This document shows positions 52,128-61,368 of a stretch of DNA of 64,000 nucleotides, in pieces; position 1 is the first letter of the stretch, and each line of letters starts with the position of its first letter. The notes below the pieces were generated by a model. The model saw nothing but the letters and a program-made list of their open reading frames with translations, had not been told where the DNA came from and did not search any database. Position numbers and translations under genes: made by a program. Location: positions 248,001 through 312,000 of the forward strand of contig NZ_JAJOZE010000003.1 in the NCBI RefSeq assembly GCF_021166585.1. Direction: 5' to 3'. The DNA comes from Metabacillus kandeliae. GTDB lineage: Bacteria > Bacillota > Bacilli > Bacillales > Bacillaceae.

Positions 52128-52146
52128 CGTATCGCCAGGCGATACG
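52128..52146. promoter_or_regulatory. Perfect palindrome, likely TetR operator
   Basis: CGTATCGCCAGGCGATACG has 9-base arms around a central A. It lies between the acyl-CoA dehydrogenase stop (52154) and the tetR start (52093), the expected place for an autoregulatory site controlling tetR-icmF. Confidence 0.7.
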
Positions 52147-52153
52147 CCGGCCA

Positions 52154-53293
52154 TTACTTTGTCAGCATCCTAGAGATAACCAGCCTTTGGATCTCTTGTG
52201 TACCTTCGTAGATCTGCGTAATTTTCGCATCGCGCATGTATCGCTCAACAGGGTAATCCTTTGTATAGCCGTAGCCCCCGAAAACCTGCACGGCTTCTGT
52301 TGTCACGCGCATGGCTGCATCACCGGCAAACAGTTTGGACATAGCGGATTCTTTGCCGTACGGAAGTCCTTCTGACTCAAGCCATGCTGCCTGATAAGTC
52401 AGCAGGCGTGCTGCTTCAACGCTTGTCGCCATATCGGCCAGCTTAAACCCGATTCCCTGCTGGGCCGCAATCGGCTTTCCGAACTGTTCGCGTCCTTTTG
52501 CATAATCAGTTGCTGCATCAAGTGCGCCCTGTGCGATCCCGACCGCCTGTGCGGCAATGCCGTTTCTGCCGCCATCAAGCGTCATCATCGCAATTTTGAA
52601 GCCGTCACCTTCCTTGCCAAGAAGGTTTTCCTTTGGCACACGGCAGTCTTCAAAAATGATTTCTGTTGTCGGCGAGGAACGAATCCCCATTTTGCTTTCC
52701 TTCTTGCCGACAGAGAATCCAGGAAAGCCGCTTTCAATAATAAAGGCGCTTGTTCCTTTATGCTTCTGCTCTGAATCTGTTACAGCAAACACAACATAAA
52801 TGTCAGCGATGCCGCCGTTTGTAATGAAAATTTTAGAGCCGTTAAGGATGTAGTGGTCACCGTCCAGGCGGGCATTCGTGCGCATGCCGCCTGCATCAGA
52901 ACCGGAGCTTGGCTCAGTCAGGCCGTAAGCACCGATTTTTTTGCCTTCTGCCATCGGGCGGAGGTATTTCTGTTTTTGCTCTTCTGTACCGAATTTAAAT
53001 ACCGGCCAGCCGGCTAATGACGTATGGGCAGAGAGCGTTACACCTGTTGAAGCGCATACTCTTGAAAGCTCTTCGACAGCAATGACGTAAGCAAGATAGT
53101 CGCTGCCGATGCCGCCGTACTCTTCAGGCCATGGAATTCCCGTCAGCCCAAGCTCCGCCATTTTGTCAAACAGACTGCGGTCAAAGCGCTCCTCTTCATC
53201 TCTTTCTGCAGCTGTCGGCTGTACATCTTTTCTCGCAAAATCGCGCACCATTTTTCGGATCATTTCATGTTCTTCTGATAGTTTAAAGTTCAT
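52154..53293 (-). CDS. Acyl-CoA dehydrogenase (second of two)
   Basis: The 379-residue flavoprotein oxidises acyl-CoA to trans-2-enoyl-CoA and passes electrons to ETF. It has the family signatures [19 protein letters not shown] and [20 protein letters not shown]. The catalytic glutamate region is [17 protein letters not shown]. It is close in sequence to the gene upstream, suggesting a tandem duplication with different chain or branch preference (AcdA/MmgC/Bcd type). GGGGATG precedes the ATG. Confidence 0.95.
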   Translation of the reverse strand: MNFKLSEEHEMIRKMVRDFARKDVQPTAAERDEEERFDRSLFDKMAELGLTGIPWPEEYGGIGSDYLAYVIAVEELSRVCASTGVTLSAHTSLAGWPVFKFGTEEQKQKYLRPMAEGKKIGAYGLTEPSSGSDAGGMRTNARLDGDHYILNGSKIFITNGGIADIYVVFAVTDSEQKHKGTSAFIIESGFPGFSVGKKESKMGIRSSPTTEIIFEDCRVPKENLLGKEGDGFKIAMMTLDGGRNGIAAQAVGIAQGALDAATDYAKGREQFGKPIAAQQGIGFKLADMATSVEAARLLTYQAAWLESEGLPYGKESAMSKLFAGDAAMRVTTEAVQVFGGYGYTKDYPVERYMRDAKITQIYEGTQEIQRLVISRMLTK

Positions 53294-53316
53294 TTCTGCA
53301 TCCCCTTTGCACCGTT

Positions 53317-54453
53317 TTAGGCTGTTAAATGTTTGCTGATGACAATCCGCTGAATCTCGCTTGTACCTTCATAAATTTCGCAAATTTTTGCGTCCCGGAA
53401 GAACCGCTCAACAGGATAATCCTTTGTATAGCCATAGCCGCCAAACACCTGTATCGCCTCTATAGCATTTTCCATCGCTGTTTTTGAAGCAAAAAGCTTT
53501 GCCATGGAGGCTTCTTTTCCGCATGGAAGCCCATTTTCTCTTAAAAAGGCAGCCTGATACACAAGCAGGCGTGCTGCTTCTGCATGTGACGCCATATCGG
53601 CCAGCTTAAAGCCGATTCCCTGCTGGGCTGCAATCGGTTTGCCGAATTGCACTCTTTCCTTTGCATAGCTTACAGAGGCTTCGAATGCGGCTTCTGCGAT
53701 CCCAAGTGCCTGGGCTGCAATTCCGATGCGGCCTGCATTGAGATTTGCCATCGCAATTTTGTAGCCTTCTCCCTCTGCTCCGAGCCTGTTTTCAGCCGGA
53801 ACTCTTGCATCTTCAAAGGTAAGCTGTACGGTTCTTGAGCCTTGAAGGCCCATTTTATGCTCATCTTTTCCTATGATGAAGCCCGGTGTCCCTTTTTCGA
53901 CAACAAAACAGGTAATGCCTCTGCTTCCTGCACTGCTGTCTGTAGAGGCAAATACAATATAGGTGTCCGCTTCCCCGCCGTTTGTGATGAACATTTTCGA
54001 GCCGTTTAATAGATAGGAATCGCCGTCCCGCTTTGCTTTTGTCCTTAGATTGGCGGCATCCGATCCAGCTCCTGGCTCTGTCAGGCAAAATGCCCCTAAA
54101 TATTCGCCTGAAGCGAGCTTTGGAAGGTATTTATCTTTCTGCTCGTCAGTTCCGAAATAAAGGATCGGGTTTGTGCCGACAGATGTGTGAACGGACAGAA
54201 TGACGCCGATTGTCGCACTGACCTTTGAAAGCTCATGGATGGCAATGATATAGGAGACAAAGTCCATTCCGGAACCTCCATACTTCTCAGGAACCGGAAT
54301 GCCCATAAGGCCGAGTCCGCCCATTTTCTTCACGATTTCCCGCGGGAAGTGCCCCTTTTCCATCTCATCAATATAAGGAGCAATCTCCGCTTTGGCAAAA
54401 TCCCTGACCATTTTCCGCATCATTTCCTGCTCTTCCGTGAATTGCAAATTCAT
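53317..54453 (-). CDS. Acyl-CoA dehydrogenase (first of two)
   Basis: The 378-residue enzyme is of the short-chain/branched-chain type. Its motifs are [59 protein letters not shown] and the glutamate segment [15 protein letters not shown]. It follows the 3-hydroxyacyl-CoA dehydrogenase gene by 22 bases and precedes a paralogue by 23, so all are one operon. Substrate cannot be told from the sequence; the partner icmF suggests isobutyryl- or butyryl-CoA. Confidence 0.95.
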   Translation of the reverse strand: MNLQFTEEQEMMRKMVRDFAKAEIAPYIDEMEKGHFPREIVKKMGGLGLMGIPVPEKYGGSGMDFVSYIIAIHELSKVSATIGVILSVHTSVGTNPILYFGTDEQKDKYLPKLASGEYLGAFCLTEPGAGSDAANLRTKAKRDGDSYLLNGSKMFITNGGEADTYIVFASTDSSAGSRGITCFVVEKGTPGFIIGKDEHKMGLQGSRTVQLTFEDARVPAENRLGAEGEGYKIAMANLNAGRIGIAAQALGIAEAAFEASVSYAKERVQFGKPIAAQQGIGFKLADMASHAEAARLLVYQAAFLRENGLPCGKEASMAKLFASKTAMENAIEAIQVFGGYGYTKDYPVERFFRDAKICEIYEGTSEIQRIVISKHLTA

Positions 54454-54475
54454 CCCCTTTTCCCCCTTGATGAAT

Positions 54476-55327
54476 TTATTCGTATGAATAAAATCCTTTG
54501 CCGGTCTTTTTGCCGAGCCAGCCGGCTTTTACGTATTTGCGGAGCAGCGGACATGGACGGTACTTGTCATCCCCAAAGCCTTCATGCAAAATTTCCATAA
54601 TGGAAAGGCATGTATCAAGGCCGATAAAATCAGCCAGTGTCAGCGGTCCCATCGGGTGATTCATACCGAGCTTCATCACTTCATCAATGGCTTCCTTGCT
54701 GGCAACACCTTCATACAGCGTATAGATCGCTTCGTTGATCATCGGCATCAGAATGCGGTTCGATACAAAGCCTGGAAAATCTTCTACTTCGACGGGAACT
54801 TTTTTCAGTGTTTTGGTCATGTCTTCAATGGCCTTGTAAACACTGTCATCTGTCGCAAGCCCTTTAATGATTTCTACAAGCTTCATAACAGGCACAGGGT
54901 TCATGAAATGCATGCCGATTACTTTTTCAGGCCGCTTCGTCACAGCGGCAATCTCAGTAATAGGGAGCGAAGATGTATTGGAGGCTAAAATGGCATGCTC
55001 AGGCGCCAGGTCATCCAGTTTTGTAAAAATAGACTTCTTGATTTCCATATTTTCTGTCGCCGCTTCAATGATGAGATCGGCTTCCTTTGCAGAGGAAATA
55101 TCAGATGAAAGAGCAATACGCGCTGCAATCTGTTCTTTTTCATCTCCCGTCATGCGCTCCTTTTCCACTTGGCGCTGCAGGTTTTTTCCGATCACACCCA
55201 TGCCTCTTTGCAGAAACTCCTCTTTCAGGTCATTCAGTATCACGCTATATCCCGCCATTGCGCAAACCTGGGCAATCCCGGAGCCCATTTGGCCTGCACC
55301 GATGACCATTACCTTTTTAATCTCCAT
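54476..55327 (-). CDS. mmgB: 3-hydroxybutyryl-CoA dehydrogenase
   Basis: The enzyme oxidises 3-hydroxyacyl-CoA with NAD(P). The 283-residue protein has the Rossmann loop [14 protein letters not shown] and the catalytic histidine region [13 protein letters not shown] followed by [17 protein letters not shown]. The C-terminal domain shows [17 protein letters not shown]. The ATG at 55327 follows GGGGAG; the nine-codon extension upstream is rejected. It is MmgB-like by order (thiolase, dehydrogenase, acyl-CoA dehydrogenase). Confidence 0.95.
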   Translation of the reverse strand: MEIKKVMVIGAGQMGSGIAQVCAMAGYSVILNDLKEEFLQRGMGVIGKNLQRQVEKERMTGDEKEQIAARIALSSDISSAKEADLIIEAATENMEIKKSIFTKLDDLAPEHAILASNTSSLPITEIAAVTKRPEKVIGMHFMNPVPVMKLVEIIKGLATDDSVYKAIEDMTKTLKKVPVEVEDFPGFVSNRILMPMINEAIYTLYEGVASKEAIDEVMKLGMNHPMGPLTLADFIGLDTCLSIMEILHEGFGDDKYRPCPLLRKYVKAGWLGKKTGKGFYSYE

Positions 55328-55358
55328 TTTTCTTCTCCCCTTTGCTTGCCGCATTTGT

Positions 55359-56540
55359 TTATTTCACTTCAATCAGTACCGCATCTCCCTGGCCCCCGCC
55401 TGAGCAAATCGCCGCTATCCCAAGACCTCCGCCTCTTCGCTTAAGCTCATGAATCAGTGTCAGGAGAATCCGCGCGCCGCTTGCGCCAATCGGATGCCCA
55501 AGCGCCACTGCGCCGCCGTTCACATTTACTTTTTCTTTGTCAAGACCTGCCAGCTCCATGCTAGCAAGTGCTACCGCAGAGAACGCTTCATTGATTTCAA
55601 ACAGGGCGATTTCTTCAAGCGGCTTGCCTGTTTTCTCAAGCAGCTTATTGATGACAAGTCCCGGAGTTTTCGGAAAGTCCTGCGCCTCAAGGGCAATTTC
55701 CGCATGTCCGAGAATAACAGCCAGCGGCTCCCTGCCTTCTTTTTGTGCACGCTCCTCGTTCATCAGAACGAATGCACATGCGCCGTCATTTACTCCTGGA
55801 GCATTACCGGCTGTAATTGTTCCGTCATGCTGGAATACTGGGCGGAGCGAGGACAGCTTTTCAAGGGATGTATCCTTCCTTGGCGCTTCATCCTGATCAA
55901 CCAGAACGGGATCCCCTTTTCGCTGCGGAATCTCAACAGCTACAATTTCCTCGGAAAATTTGCCGCTTTGGGTAGCATCTGCAGCCTTCTGATGGCTTCT
56001 CAGCGCCCACTCATCCTGAGCTTCCCTTGAGATGCCAAGATCCTTGGCTGTTTTGTTGCCGTAATTCCCCATATGGACACCCTCAAAGGAGCAGGTGAGG
56101 CCATCATGAATCATCAAGTCCTTGACTTCGTGGTTGCCCATGCGGAGTCCCCAGCGCGCTTTCGGCAGGATATACGGAGCATTTGACATGGATTCCATGC
56201 CGCCCGCGACAATCACTTCCTCATCACCGGCTCTGATAATCTGGTCGGCAAGTGTCACGCTCCTAAGACCTGAAGCGCAGACTTTATTAATGGTTTCAGT
56301 TTTTACTTCCCATGGAATGCCCGCATGCCTTGCCGCCTGTCTGGAAGGAATCTGGCCCTGTCCTCCCTGCAGCACATTGCCGAGAATGACCTCATCAACG
56401 TCTCCAGGCTCAACCCCTGCTCTGTTCAGCGCCTCCTTAACGGCTTTTCCGCCCAGTTCAGATGCTGTCAGCGTCTGAAGGCTTCCGCCAAGCTTGCCAA
56501 AAGGTGTTCTTGCTCCACTGATAATAACTGTCCTTCCCAT
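55359..56540 (-). CDS. mmgA: Acetyl-CoA C-acetyltransferase (thiolase)
   Basis: The thiolase cleaves acetoacetyl-CoA or longer 3-ketoacyl-CoA with CoA (or condenses two acetyl-CoA). The 393-residue protein has the acyl-enzyme cysteine in [11 protein letters not shown], the histidine in [15 protein letters not shown] and the second cysteine in [11 protein letters not shown]. It heads the second transcription unit of this cluster, with a cre-like site and a FadR-like box in its promoter region. Confidence 0.96.
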   Translation of the reverse strand: MGRTVIISGARTPFGKLGGSLQTLTASELGGKAVKEALNRAGVEPGDVDEVILGNVLQGGQGQIPSRQAARHAGIPWEVKTETINKVCASGLRSVTLADQIIRAGDEEVIVAGGMESMSNAPYILPKARWGLRMGNHEVKDLMIHDGLTCSFEGVHMGNYGNKTAKDLGISREAQDEWALRSHQKAADATQSGKFSEEIVAVEIPQRKGDPVLVDQDEAPRKDTSLEKLSSLRPVFQHDGTITAGNAPGVNDGACAFVLMNEERAQKEGREPLAVILGHAEIALEAQDFPKTPGLVINKLLEKTGKPLEEIALFEINEAFSAVALASMELAGLDKEKVNVNGGAVALGHPIGASGARILLTLIHELKRRGGGLGIAAICSGGGQGDAVLIEVK

Positions 56541-56568
56541 CCTTCATTCCCCCATATAGAAAGTGATA

Positions 56569-56582
56569 AGTAAACGGTTACA
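56569..56582 (-). promoter_or_regulatory. cre (CcpA) site upstream of mmgA
   Basis: The minus strand reads TGTAACCGTTTACT, 13 of 14 matches to TGWAANCGNTNWCA. It lies about 30-40 bases before the mmgA start. Carbon-catabolite repression of mmg genes is known in B. subtilis. Confidence 0.65.
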
Positions 56583-56592
56583 TTTTTTCGAC

Positions 56593-56606
56593 TGAACGCT
56601 CGCTCA
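56593..56606. promoter_or_regulatory. FadR-like box upstream of mmgA
   Basis: TGAGCGAGCGTTCA (minus strand) differs at three positions from the fadF box TGAATGAGCATTCA and is itself nearly palindromic. Confidence 0.45.
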
Positions 56607-56622
56607 GATTTTGCTGCGGCAG

Positions 56623-56650
56623 AAAGATCAAGCTATAACGCTTGATCTTT
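56623..56650 (-). terminator. Hairpin after fadF
   Basis: AAAGATCAAGC pairs perfectly with GCTTGATCTTT over six bases, 11 bases after the fadF stop; the tail TCTGCCGC is poor in T. It probably reduces read-through into mmgA. Confidence 0.65.
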
Positions 56651-56660
56651 CCGGCAATCA

Positions 56661-58778
56661 TTAAGACGCCTCAACCTTTTCCGGTTCACCGCAGACTGCT
56701 TTTTCCAGCAATTCAGCAACGTCATACGTGCTGACGGTTTCTTCCACTTCTTTTGCCTTAGTTCCATCACTCAGCATGGTCAGGCAGTATGGACAGCCCG
56801 AGCTGATAACAGAAGGCTTCACGGCAAGTGCCTGTTCTGTTCTCGCTACATTGATTCTTGAGCCTGCATCTTCTTCCATCCACATGAGGCCGCCGCCGGC
56901 TCCGCAGCACATGCCTGTTTCTCTTCTGCGCGCCATTTCCACAAGCTTGACGCCTGGAATGGACTTCAGAATTTCCCTTGGCTGATCATATACATCATTG
57001 TACCGGCCGAGATAGCAGGAATCGTGGAAAGTAATCGTTTCGTTTACTTCTCTCACAGGCTTCAGCCTGCCCTCTTCCACCAGCTTTGCAAGCAGCTCCG
57101 TATGATGGTAAACCTCTGCCTGCAAGCCGAAATCCGGATATTCATTCTTGAAAATATTATAAGCATGCGGATCAATGGTGACGATCTTGGTCACGCCATT
57201 CTTTTCAAACTCTTCAATATTTTTCGCTGCCAGCTCCTGGAACAAAAATTCATTTCCAAGGCGGCGCGGCGTGTCTCCTGAATTCTTCTCCTTGTTTCCA
57301 AGGATCGCAAATGTGACGCCCGCCTCATTCAGCAGCTTTGCAAAGGACAAAGCAATCTTCTGGCTGCGGTTATCAAAGGAGCCCATAGAGCCAACCCAGA
57401 ACAGGTATTCAAATTCCTTTTCCTGCTTCTGAAGCTCTTTCACTGTCGGGATCTCAACATCTTCCCTCGCTTCACGCCACTTCTCGCGCTCTTTTCTGTT
57501 CAGTCCCCACGGATTTCCCTGGCGTTCAATGTTTGTCATAGCGCGCTGGGCATCCGGGTTCATTTTCCCTTCTGTTAAAACGAGGTAGCGGCGAAGGTCG
57601 ATAATTTTATCAACATGCTCGTTCATCACCGGACATTGATCTTCACAGTTCCGGCATGTTGTGCATGCCCAGATTTCTTCTTCTGTGATGACTTCTCCGA
57701 TTAAAGCTGGATTATACAGGGAAGCTGCAGCTGTTTCCTCAGCTCCTGAAGACTTTGAAGCCATTGCCAGCTGGTTGCCGAATGTGCCGGAGAATGCCGG
57801 TGCCGGCACCCAAGGCGCCTTTGATGTAACAGCTGCACCGTGGTTTGTTAAATGGTCCCGAAGCTTAAGAATCAGATCCATCGGAGAGAGCATTTTTCCA
57901 GTGCCAGTGGCAGGACACATATTTGTACAGCGTCCGCATTCAACACAAGCATAGAAATCCAGCATTTGCGTCTGTTTAAAATCTTCTATTTTACCAACCC
58001 CGAAGGATTCCTGTGATTCATCTTCAAAATCGATCTTTTCAAGCTTCCCTTGCTTGGAAAGCCGGCTCAGGAAAGTATTGGCTGGCCCTGCAATCAAGTG
58101 AGCATGCTTGGACTGCGGAACATAAACAAGGAATGTCAAGAGGATGAGCAGGTGAATCCACCAAGATACATAGAAAATGGCGATGGCTGCCGTCTGGCCG
58201 ATTCCCCCAAGCAAGAAGGCAATTCCGGATGCAATCGGCTCTGTCCAGCTTAATTCCTCCTGATGCCAAACAAGATCCATGGCGTTTCCAAGCAGAACGG
58301 AAAGCATCAAACCGCCGATAAAAATCAGCACAAGACCAGCTTTAAAATTCCGCTTCAGCCTGACAAGCTTTTCAATGTATCTTCTGTAAAACGCCCAGAC
58401 AACAGCGACAAGAATAACAAACGTAACGATTTCCTGAAAAAACGTAAATCCAGGGTACAGCGGCCCAAGCGGTAAATGATGCCCTGGCGCAAGCCCCTTT
58501 GTAATGAAATCAAGAGCACCGAACTGGACGAGAATAAAGCCGTAAAAGAACATAACGTGAATGGCTCCGCTTTTCTTATCCTTTAAAAGCTTTTTCTGGC
58601 CGAACACATTCACCCAGATCCTGTTCAGGCGCTCCTTCCAGCGATGATCAAACTCCTCTTTCTTACCCAGCCTGATGTAGGCCATCCTGGTACGGATCAA
58701 ATATACAAACAAATAAGCAGCGTAAGCGGTTACAAATAAAAACGCAAGGAAATTAATCCATAGCAGCGGTCCCATCAT
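56661..58778 (-). CDS. fadF: Membrane iron-sulfur oxidoreductase FadF
   Basis: FadF is thought to link ETF from fatty-acid oxidation to the quinone pool. The 705-residue protein has N-terminal membrane helices (about 1-240, nitrate-reductase-gamma-like). Two 4Fe-4S ferredoxin motifs follow (CVECGRCTNMCP and CTTCRNCEDQCP). Two CCG domains end it (HDSCYLGRYNDVYDQP, GMCCGAGGGLMW). The ATG at 58778 with GGGGG upstream gives the B. subtilis YwjF length. In B. subtilis it is followed by acdA and rpoE; here by mmg-type genes. Confidence 0.95.
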   Translation of the reverse strand: MMGPLLWINFLAFLFVTAYAAYLFVYLIRTRMAYIRLGKKEEFDHRWKERLNRIWVNVFGQKKLLKDKKSGAIHVMFFYGFILVQFGALDFITKGLAPGHHLPLGPLYPGFTFFQEIVTFVILVAVVWAFYRRYIEKLVRLKRNFKAGLVLIFIGGLMLSVLLGNAMDLVWHQEELSWTEPIASGIAFLLGGIGQTAAIAIFYVSWWIHLLILLTFLVYVPQSKHAHLIAGPANTFLSRLSKQGKLEKIDFEDESQESFGVGKIEDFKQTQMLDFYACVECGRCTNMCPATGTGKMLSPMDLILKLRDHLTNHGAAVTSKAPWVPAPAFSGTFGNQLAMASKSSGAEETAAASLYNPALIGEVITEEEIWACTTCRNCEDQCPVMNEHVDKIIDLRRYLVLTEGKMNPDAQRAMTNIERQGNPWGLNRKEREKWREAREDVEIPTVKELQKQEKEFEYLFWVGSMGSFDNRSQKIALSFAKLLNEAGVTFAILGNKEKNSGDTPRRLGNEFLFQELAAKNIEEFEKNGVTKIVTIDPHAYNIFKNEYPDFGLQAEVYHHTELLAKLVEEGRLKPVREVNETITFHDSCYLGRYNDVYDQPREILKSIPGVKLVEMARRRETGMCCGAGGGLMWMEEDAGSRINVARTEQALAVKPSVISSGCPYCLTMLSDGTKAKEVEETVSTYDVAELLEKAVCGEPEKVEAS

Positions 58779-58860
58779 TATCCCCCTATCCATGATGCCG
58801 AATTTTCTCCCTTTATCCCGAAAGATGTATTCTAAAATTCCAAAAATTCCTTCTACTAAC

Positions 58861-58889
58861 AGTTTAATAATGAATGAGCATTCAGTCAA
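58861..58889 (-). promoter_or_regulatory. fadF promoter with FadR box in the spacer
   Basis: TTGACT (58889-58884), 17 bases and TAAACT (58866-58861) form a sigma-A-like promoter. The spacer holds the palindrome TGAATGAGCATTCA (58871-58884), matching the core of the Bacillus FadR site (TGAATGA..TCATTCA). Binding there would block RNA polymerase until acyl-CoA releases the repressor. Confidence 0.7.
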
Positions 58890-58964
58890 TTGTTTTCCAA
58901 ATAAATTTGCATGGAAAAATAAAAATTCTCCTTTTAACAAAAACTATCCCAAAGGAGGGATTCT

Positions 58965-60164
58965 ATGACCTTTCTCTCGATCGCCGCACTCATTTTGCTT
59001 GTGCTGATTTTATGGTTTACGCTTGATTTTATGATCGGCTACAAAAAACATATCCGTCAGCAGGGTATTAAATGCTATCCGCGCTACAAGGGAAAGCTGA
59101 CTTTATTTTCAGATGGCCGGAATTTATACGATCACTACTTTTCTGACCTCCGGCAGGCACAGCATTCGTTAAAAATTCAATTTTACATCGTAAAAAATGA
59201 TGCCATCAGTTCAGAATTTCTTGATATCTTAACCGAAAGAGCATCAAACGGTGTTACTGTCAGGCTTTTAATGGACTGGGCAGGCTCACTGAAGGTGAAC
59301 AAAAAGGCCATCCGCCGCCTAAAAGACGCCGGCGCAGAGGTGACCTATTCCCATAAGCCAAAACTGCCTTTTCTCTTTTTTACCCTTCAGGCAAGGAACC
59401 ATAGGAAAATTACCATTATCGACGGCCATATCGGCTATATCGGCGGATTTAATATTGGCAAGGAGTACATCGGCAATGACCCGAAATTCGGCTATTGGCG
59501 GGATTACCATTTGAAGGTTGAGGGTAAAAGTGTTGAGGATATGCTTGATCAGTTTAACCAGGACTGGAAGCTTGCTGCAGGCGAAAAACTCAAGCCGTAT
59601 GTCCAGCCTGAATTATACGAAGAAGAACAGATGGAGCACCAGTTTCTATGCACAAATGGAAAAGAACTCGACAAAATCTTTACCCGCATTATTAAGGAAA
59701 CTGAACAGGAGCTTATCATCTGCACCCCTTATTTTGTTCCGAGCAATGGATTAATGGAAGAGCTGGAGCACGCACTCTCCAGAGGTGTGGCAGTTAAAAT
59801 TATTGTCCCGATGAAAACTGACCACCTTCTCGTCCGCGAAGCTGCCTTTCCCTTCTTTGGGAGGCTGCTTTTAAAAGGCTGTCAAATTTACAGATTTTAT
59901 CAAGGATTTTATCATGCAAAAGTTGTTGTAGCAGATCGGAAAGTCTGCGACTTGGGCACAGCTAATTTTGATAAAAGAAGCCTTTACTTAAATGATGAAA
60001 TTAATTGCTTTATCTATGACATGCCCTTTATTGACAATATTCTCGAGCAAATTGAAAAGGATATGGAACGATCTGAGCTTTACACAATTGAAGCTTTTCA
60101 GAAAAGGCCCTTGCTGGCAAGAGGAAAGGAAATGATCGCTGGGATGGTTTCCCGCTTTCTCTGA
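58965..60164 (+). CDS. ywjE: Cardiolipin synthase-like phospholipase D protein
   Basis: The 399-residue protein has one N-terminal membrane helix (about 3-22). Two HKD motifs follow: RNHRKITIIDGHIGYIGGFN and FYHAKVVVADRKVCDLGTANFD. These define a PLD-type transphosphatidylase making cardiolipin from phosphatidylglycerol. It corresponds to YwjE, a minor synthase in B. subtilis. Only one membrane helix is present where ClsA has two. AAAGGAGG precedes the ATG. It is followed by uvsE. Confidence 0.92.
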   Translation: MTFLSIAALILLVLILWFTLDFMIGYKKHIRQQGIKCYPRYKGKLTLFSDGRNLYDHYFSDLRQAQHSLKIQFYIVKNDAISSEFLDILTERASNGVTVRLLMDWAGSLKVNKKAIRRLKDAGAEVTYSHKPKLPFLFFTLQARNHRKITIIDGHIGYIGGFNIGKEYIGNDPKFGYWRDYHLKVEGKSVEDMLDQFNQDWKLAAGEKLKPYVQPELYEEEQMEHQFLCTNGKELDKIFTRIIKETEQELIICTPYFVPSNGLMEELEHALSRGVAVKIIVPMKTDHLLVREAAFPFFGRLLLKGCQIYRFYQGFYHAKVVVADRKVCDLGTANFDKRSLYLNDEINCFIYDMPFIDNILEQIEKDMERSELYTIEAFQKRPLLARGKEMIAGMVSRFL

Positions 60165-60200
60165 CGCCGGCTTAAAGAGAGAAAGAGAGGGGAGAACATC

Positions 60201-61157
60201 ATGTACAATCGGTTTGGCTATGTAGCAAACGCGCTGGCTCTGTGGGATTGCTCTCCTGCTAAAACGATGACCTATAAGCGCTACAGCGGGCTTCCTGCAG
60301 ATGAACGAAAAAGCGGCCTGCTCGCTGTTACCGGGAAAAACCTTGAAAACACTTTGCGCATCATGCATTACAATATTGCTCACGAAATCACCGTATACCG
60401 CATGTCGTCATCACTTGTGCCGCTTGCCACCCATCCTGACGTAAAGTGGGACTTTGTCTCGCCCTTTAAAGACAAGTTCCGAGAAATCGGAGAGCTCGTG
60501 AAAAAGCACGGCATCCGGACAAGCTTTCACCCAAACCAATTCACCCTCTTCACAAGTCCTAATGACACCATTACTGAAAACTCTGTCGGTGATATGCAAT
60601 ACCATTATGACATGCTGGAAGCGATGGGCCTGCACAATGAGGCATGGATCAATATTCATGTCGGCGGTGCATACGGAGACAAAGCAGGATCAGCCGAAAG
60701 ATTTTTTCCAAACAGCCAAAAAATGCCGTCAGAAGTGCTCGGCCGCATGACACTTGAAAATGACGACAAAACCTATACAACAGAAGAAGTCCTGGCTATA
60801 TGCGAAAGAGCCGCCATTCCGCTCATGTTTGATTACCATCACCACATTGCCAACAAAGACGACCATGCTGATCTCGCAGAAGTGCTGCCGAGGATTTTCG
60901 ACACATGGAAGCACACAGGCCTTCCGCCAAAAATCCACCTCTCTTCGCCAAAATCTGAAAAAGAAATCCGAAGCCACGCCGACTTTGTCGATCTGGAATT
61001 TCTCATGCCGCTTTTTCGCGAATTAAAAAAGATCGACACTGATGTCGATTTTATGATTGAAGCGAAGCAAAAAGACCTGGCGATGTTTAAATTAGTCGAA
61101 GAAGTCTCTGCAATCAGAGGAGTGAAGCGGGTGACAGGGGGAGCGATTCAGTGGTAG
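60201..61157 (+). CDS. uvsE: UV damage endonuclease UvsE
   Basis: UvsE nicks DNA 5' to UV photoproducts and other lesions, starting an alternative excision repair. The 318-residue TIM barrel has metal-binding motifs [46 protein letters not shown] and MIEAKQKD in order. It corresponds to YwjD next to ywjE in B. subtilis. GAGAGGGGAG precedes the ATG. The C-terminal extension of the B. subtilis protein is about the same. Confidence 0.95.
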   Translation: MYNRFGYVANALALWDCSPAKTMTYKRYSGLPADERKSGLLAVTGKNLENTLRIMHYNIAHEITVYRMSSSLVPLATHPDVKWDFVSPFKDKFREIGELVKKHGIRTSFHPNQFTLFTSPNDTITENSVGDMQYHYDMLEAMGLHNEAWINIHVGGAYGDKAGSAERFFPNSQKMPSEVLGRMTLENDDKTYTTEEVLAICERAAIPLMFDYHHHIANKDDHADLAEVLPRIFDTWKHTGLPPKIHLSSPKSEKEIRSHADFVDLEFLMPLFRELKKIDTDVDFMIEAKQKDLAMFKLVEEVSAIRGVKRVTGGAIQW

Positions 61158-61210
61158 ATGGAGGGAGCGGGGTGTTTGGTGATGAAACCCAAGCATTAGT
61201 TGATGGGGTC

Positions 61211-61290
61211 GGTGCATAAGAGGGCTGAACTCACGCTGCTAAGGGTGATTGAGCTCGGCGCATAAGCTGCTAAACCTGCGCATAAACAGC
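61211..61290. repeat. Weak GCATAA/GCTAA repeat after uvsE
   Basis: GTGCATAAG, GCTGCTAAG, GCGCATAAG and GCGCATAAAC occur with 20-24-base spacing (anchors near 61214, 61238, 61260 and 61280). It looks like a decayed relative of the phased arrays at 1920 and 12012 in inverse orientation. The 61158-61320 interval shows no gene. Confidence 0.45.
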
Positions 61291-61319
61291 TTGTCAGGGA
61301 GCCATTTTCATCATTTTAA

Positions 61320-61363
61320 CTCAAAAAAGAGGCTGCTCCTGACAATATCAGGGCAGCCTCTTT
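61320..61363. terminator. Terminator of argS
   Basis: AAAGAGGCTGC pairs perfectly with GCAGCCTCTTT; an inner CCTGA/TCAGG extends it. The minus-strand tail is TTTTTTGAG, and a short T run on the plus side could serve uvsE. Confidence 0.88.
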
Positions 61364-61368
61364 CTACT

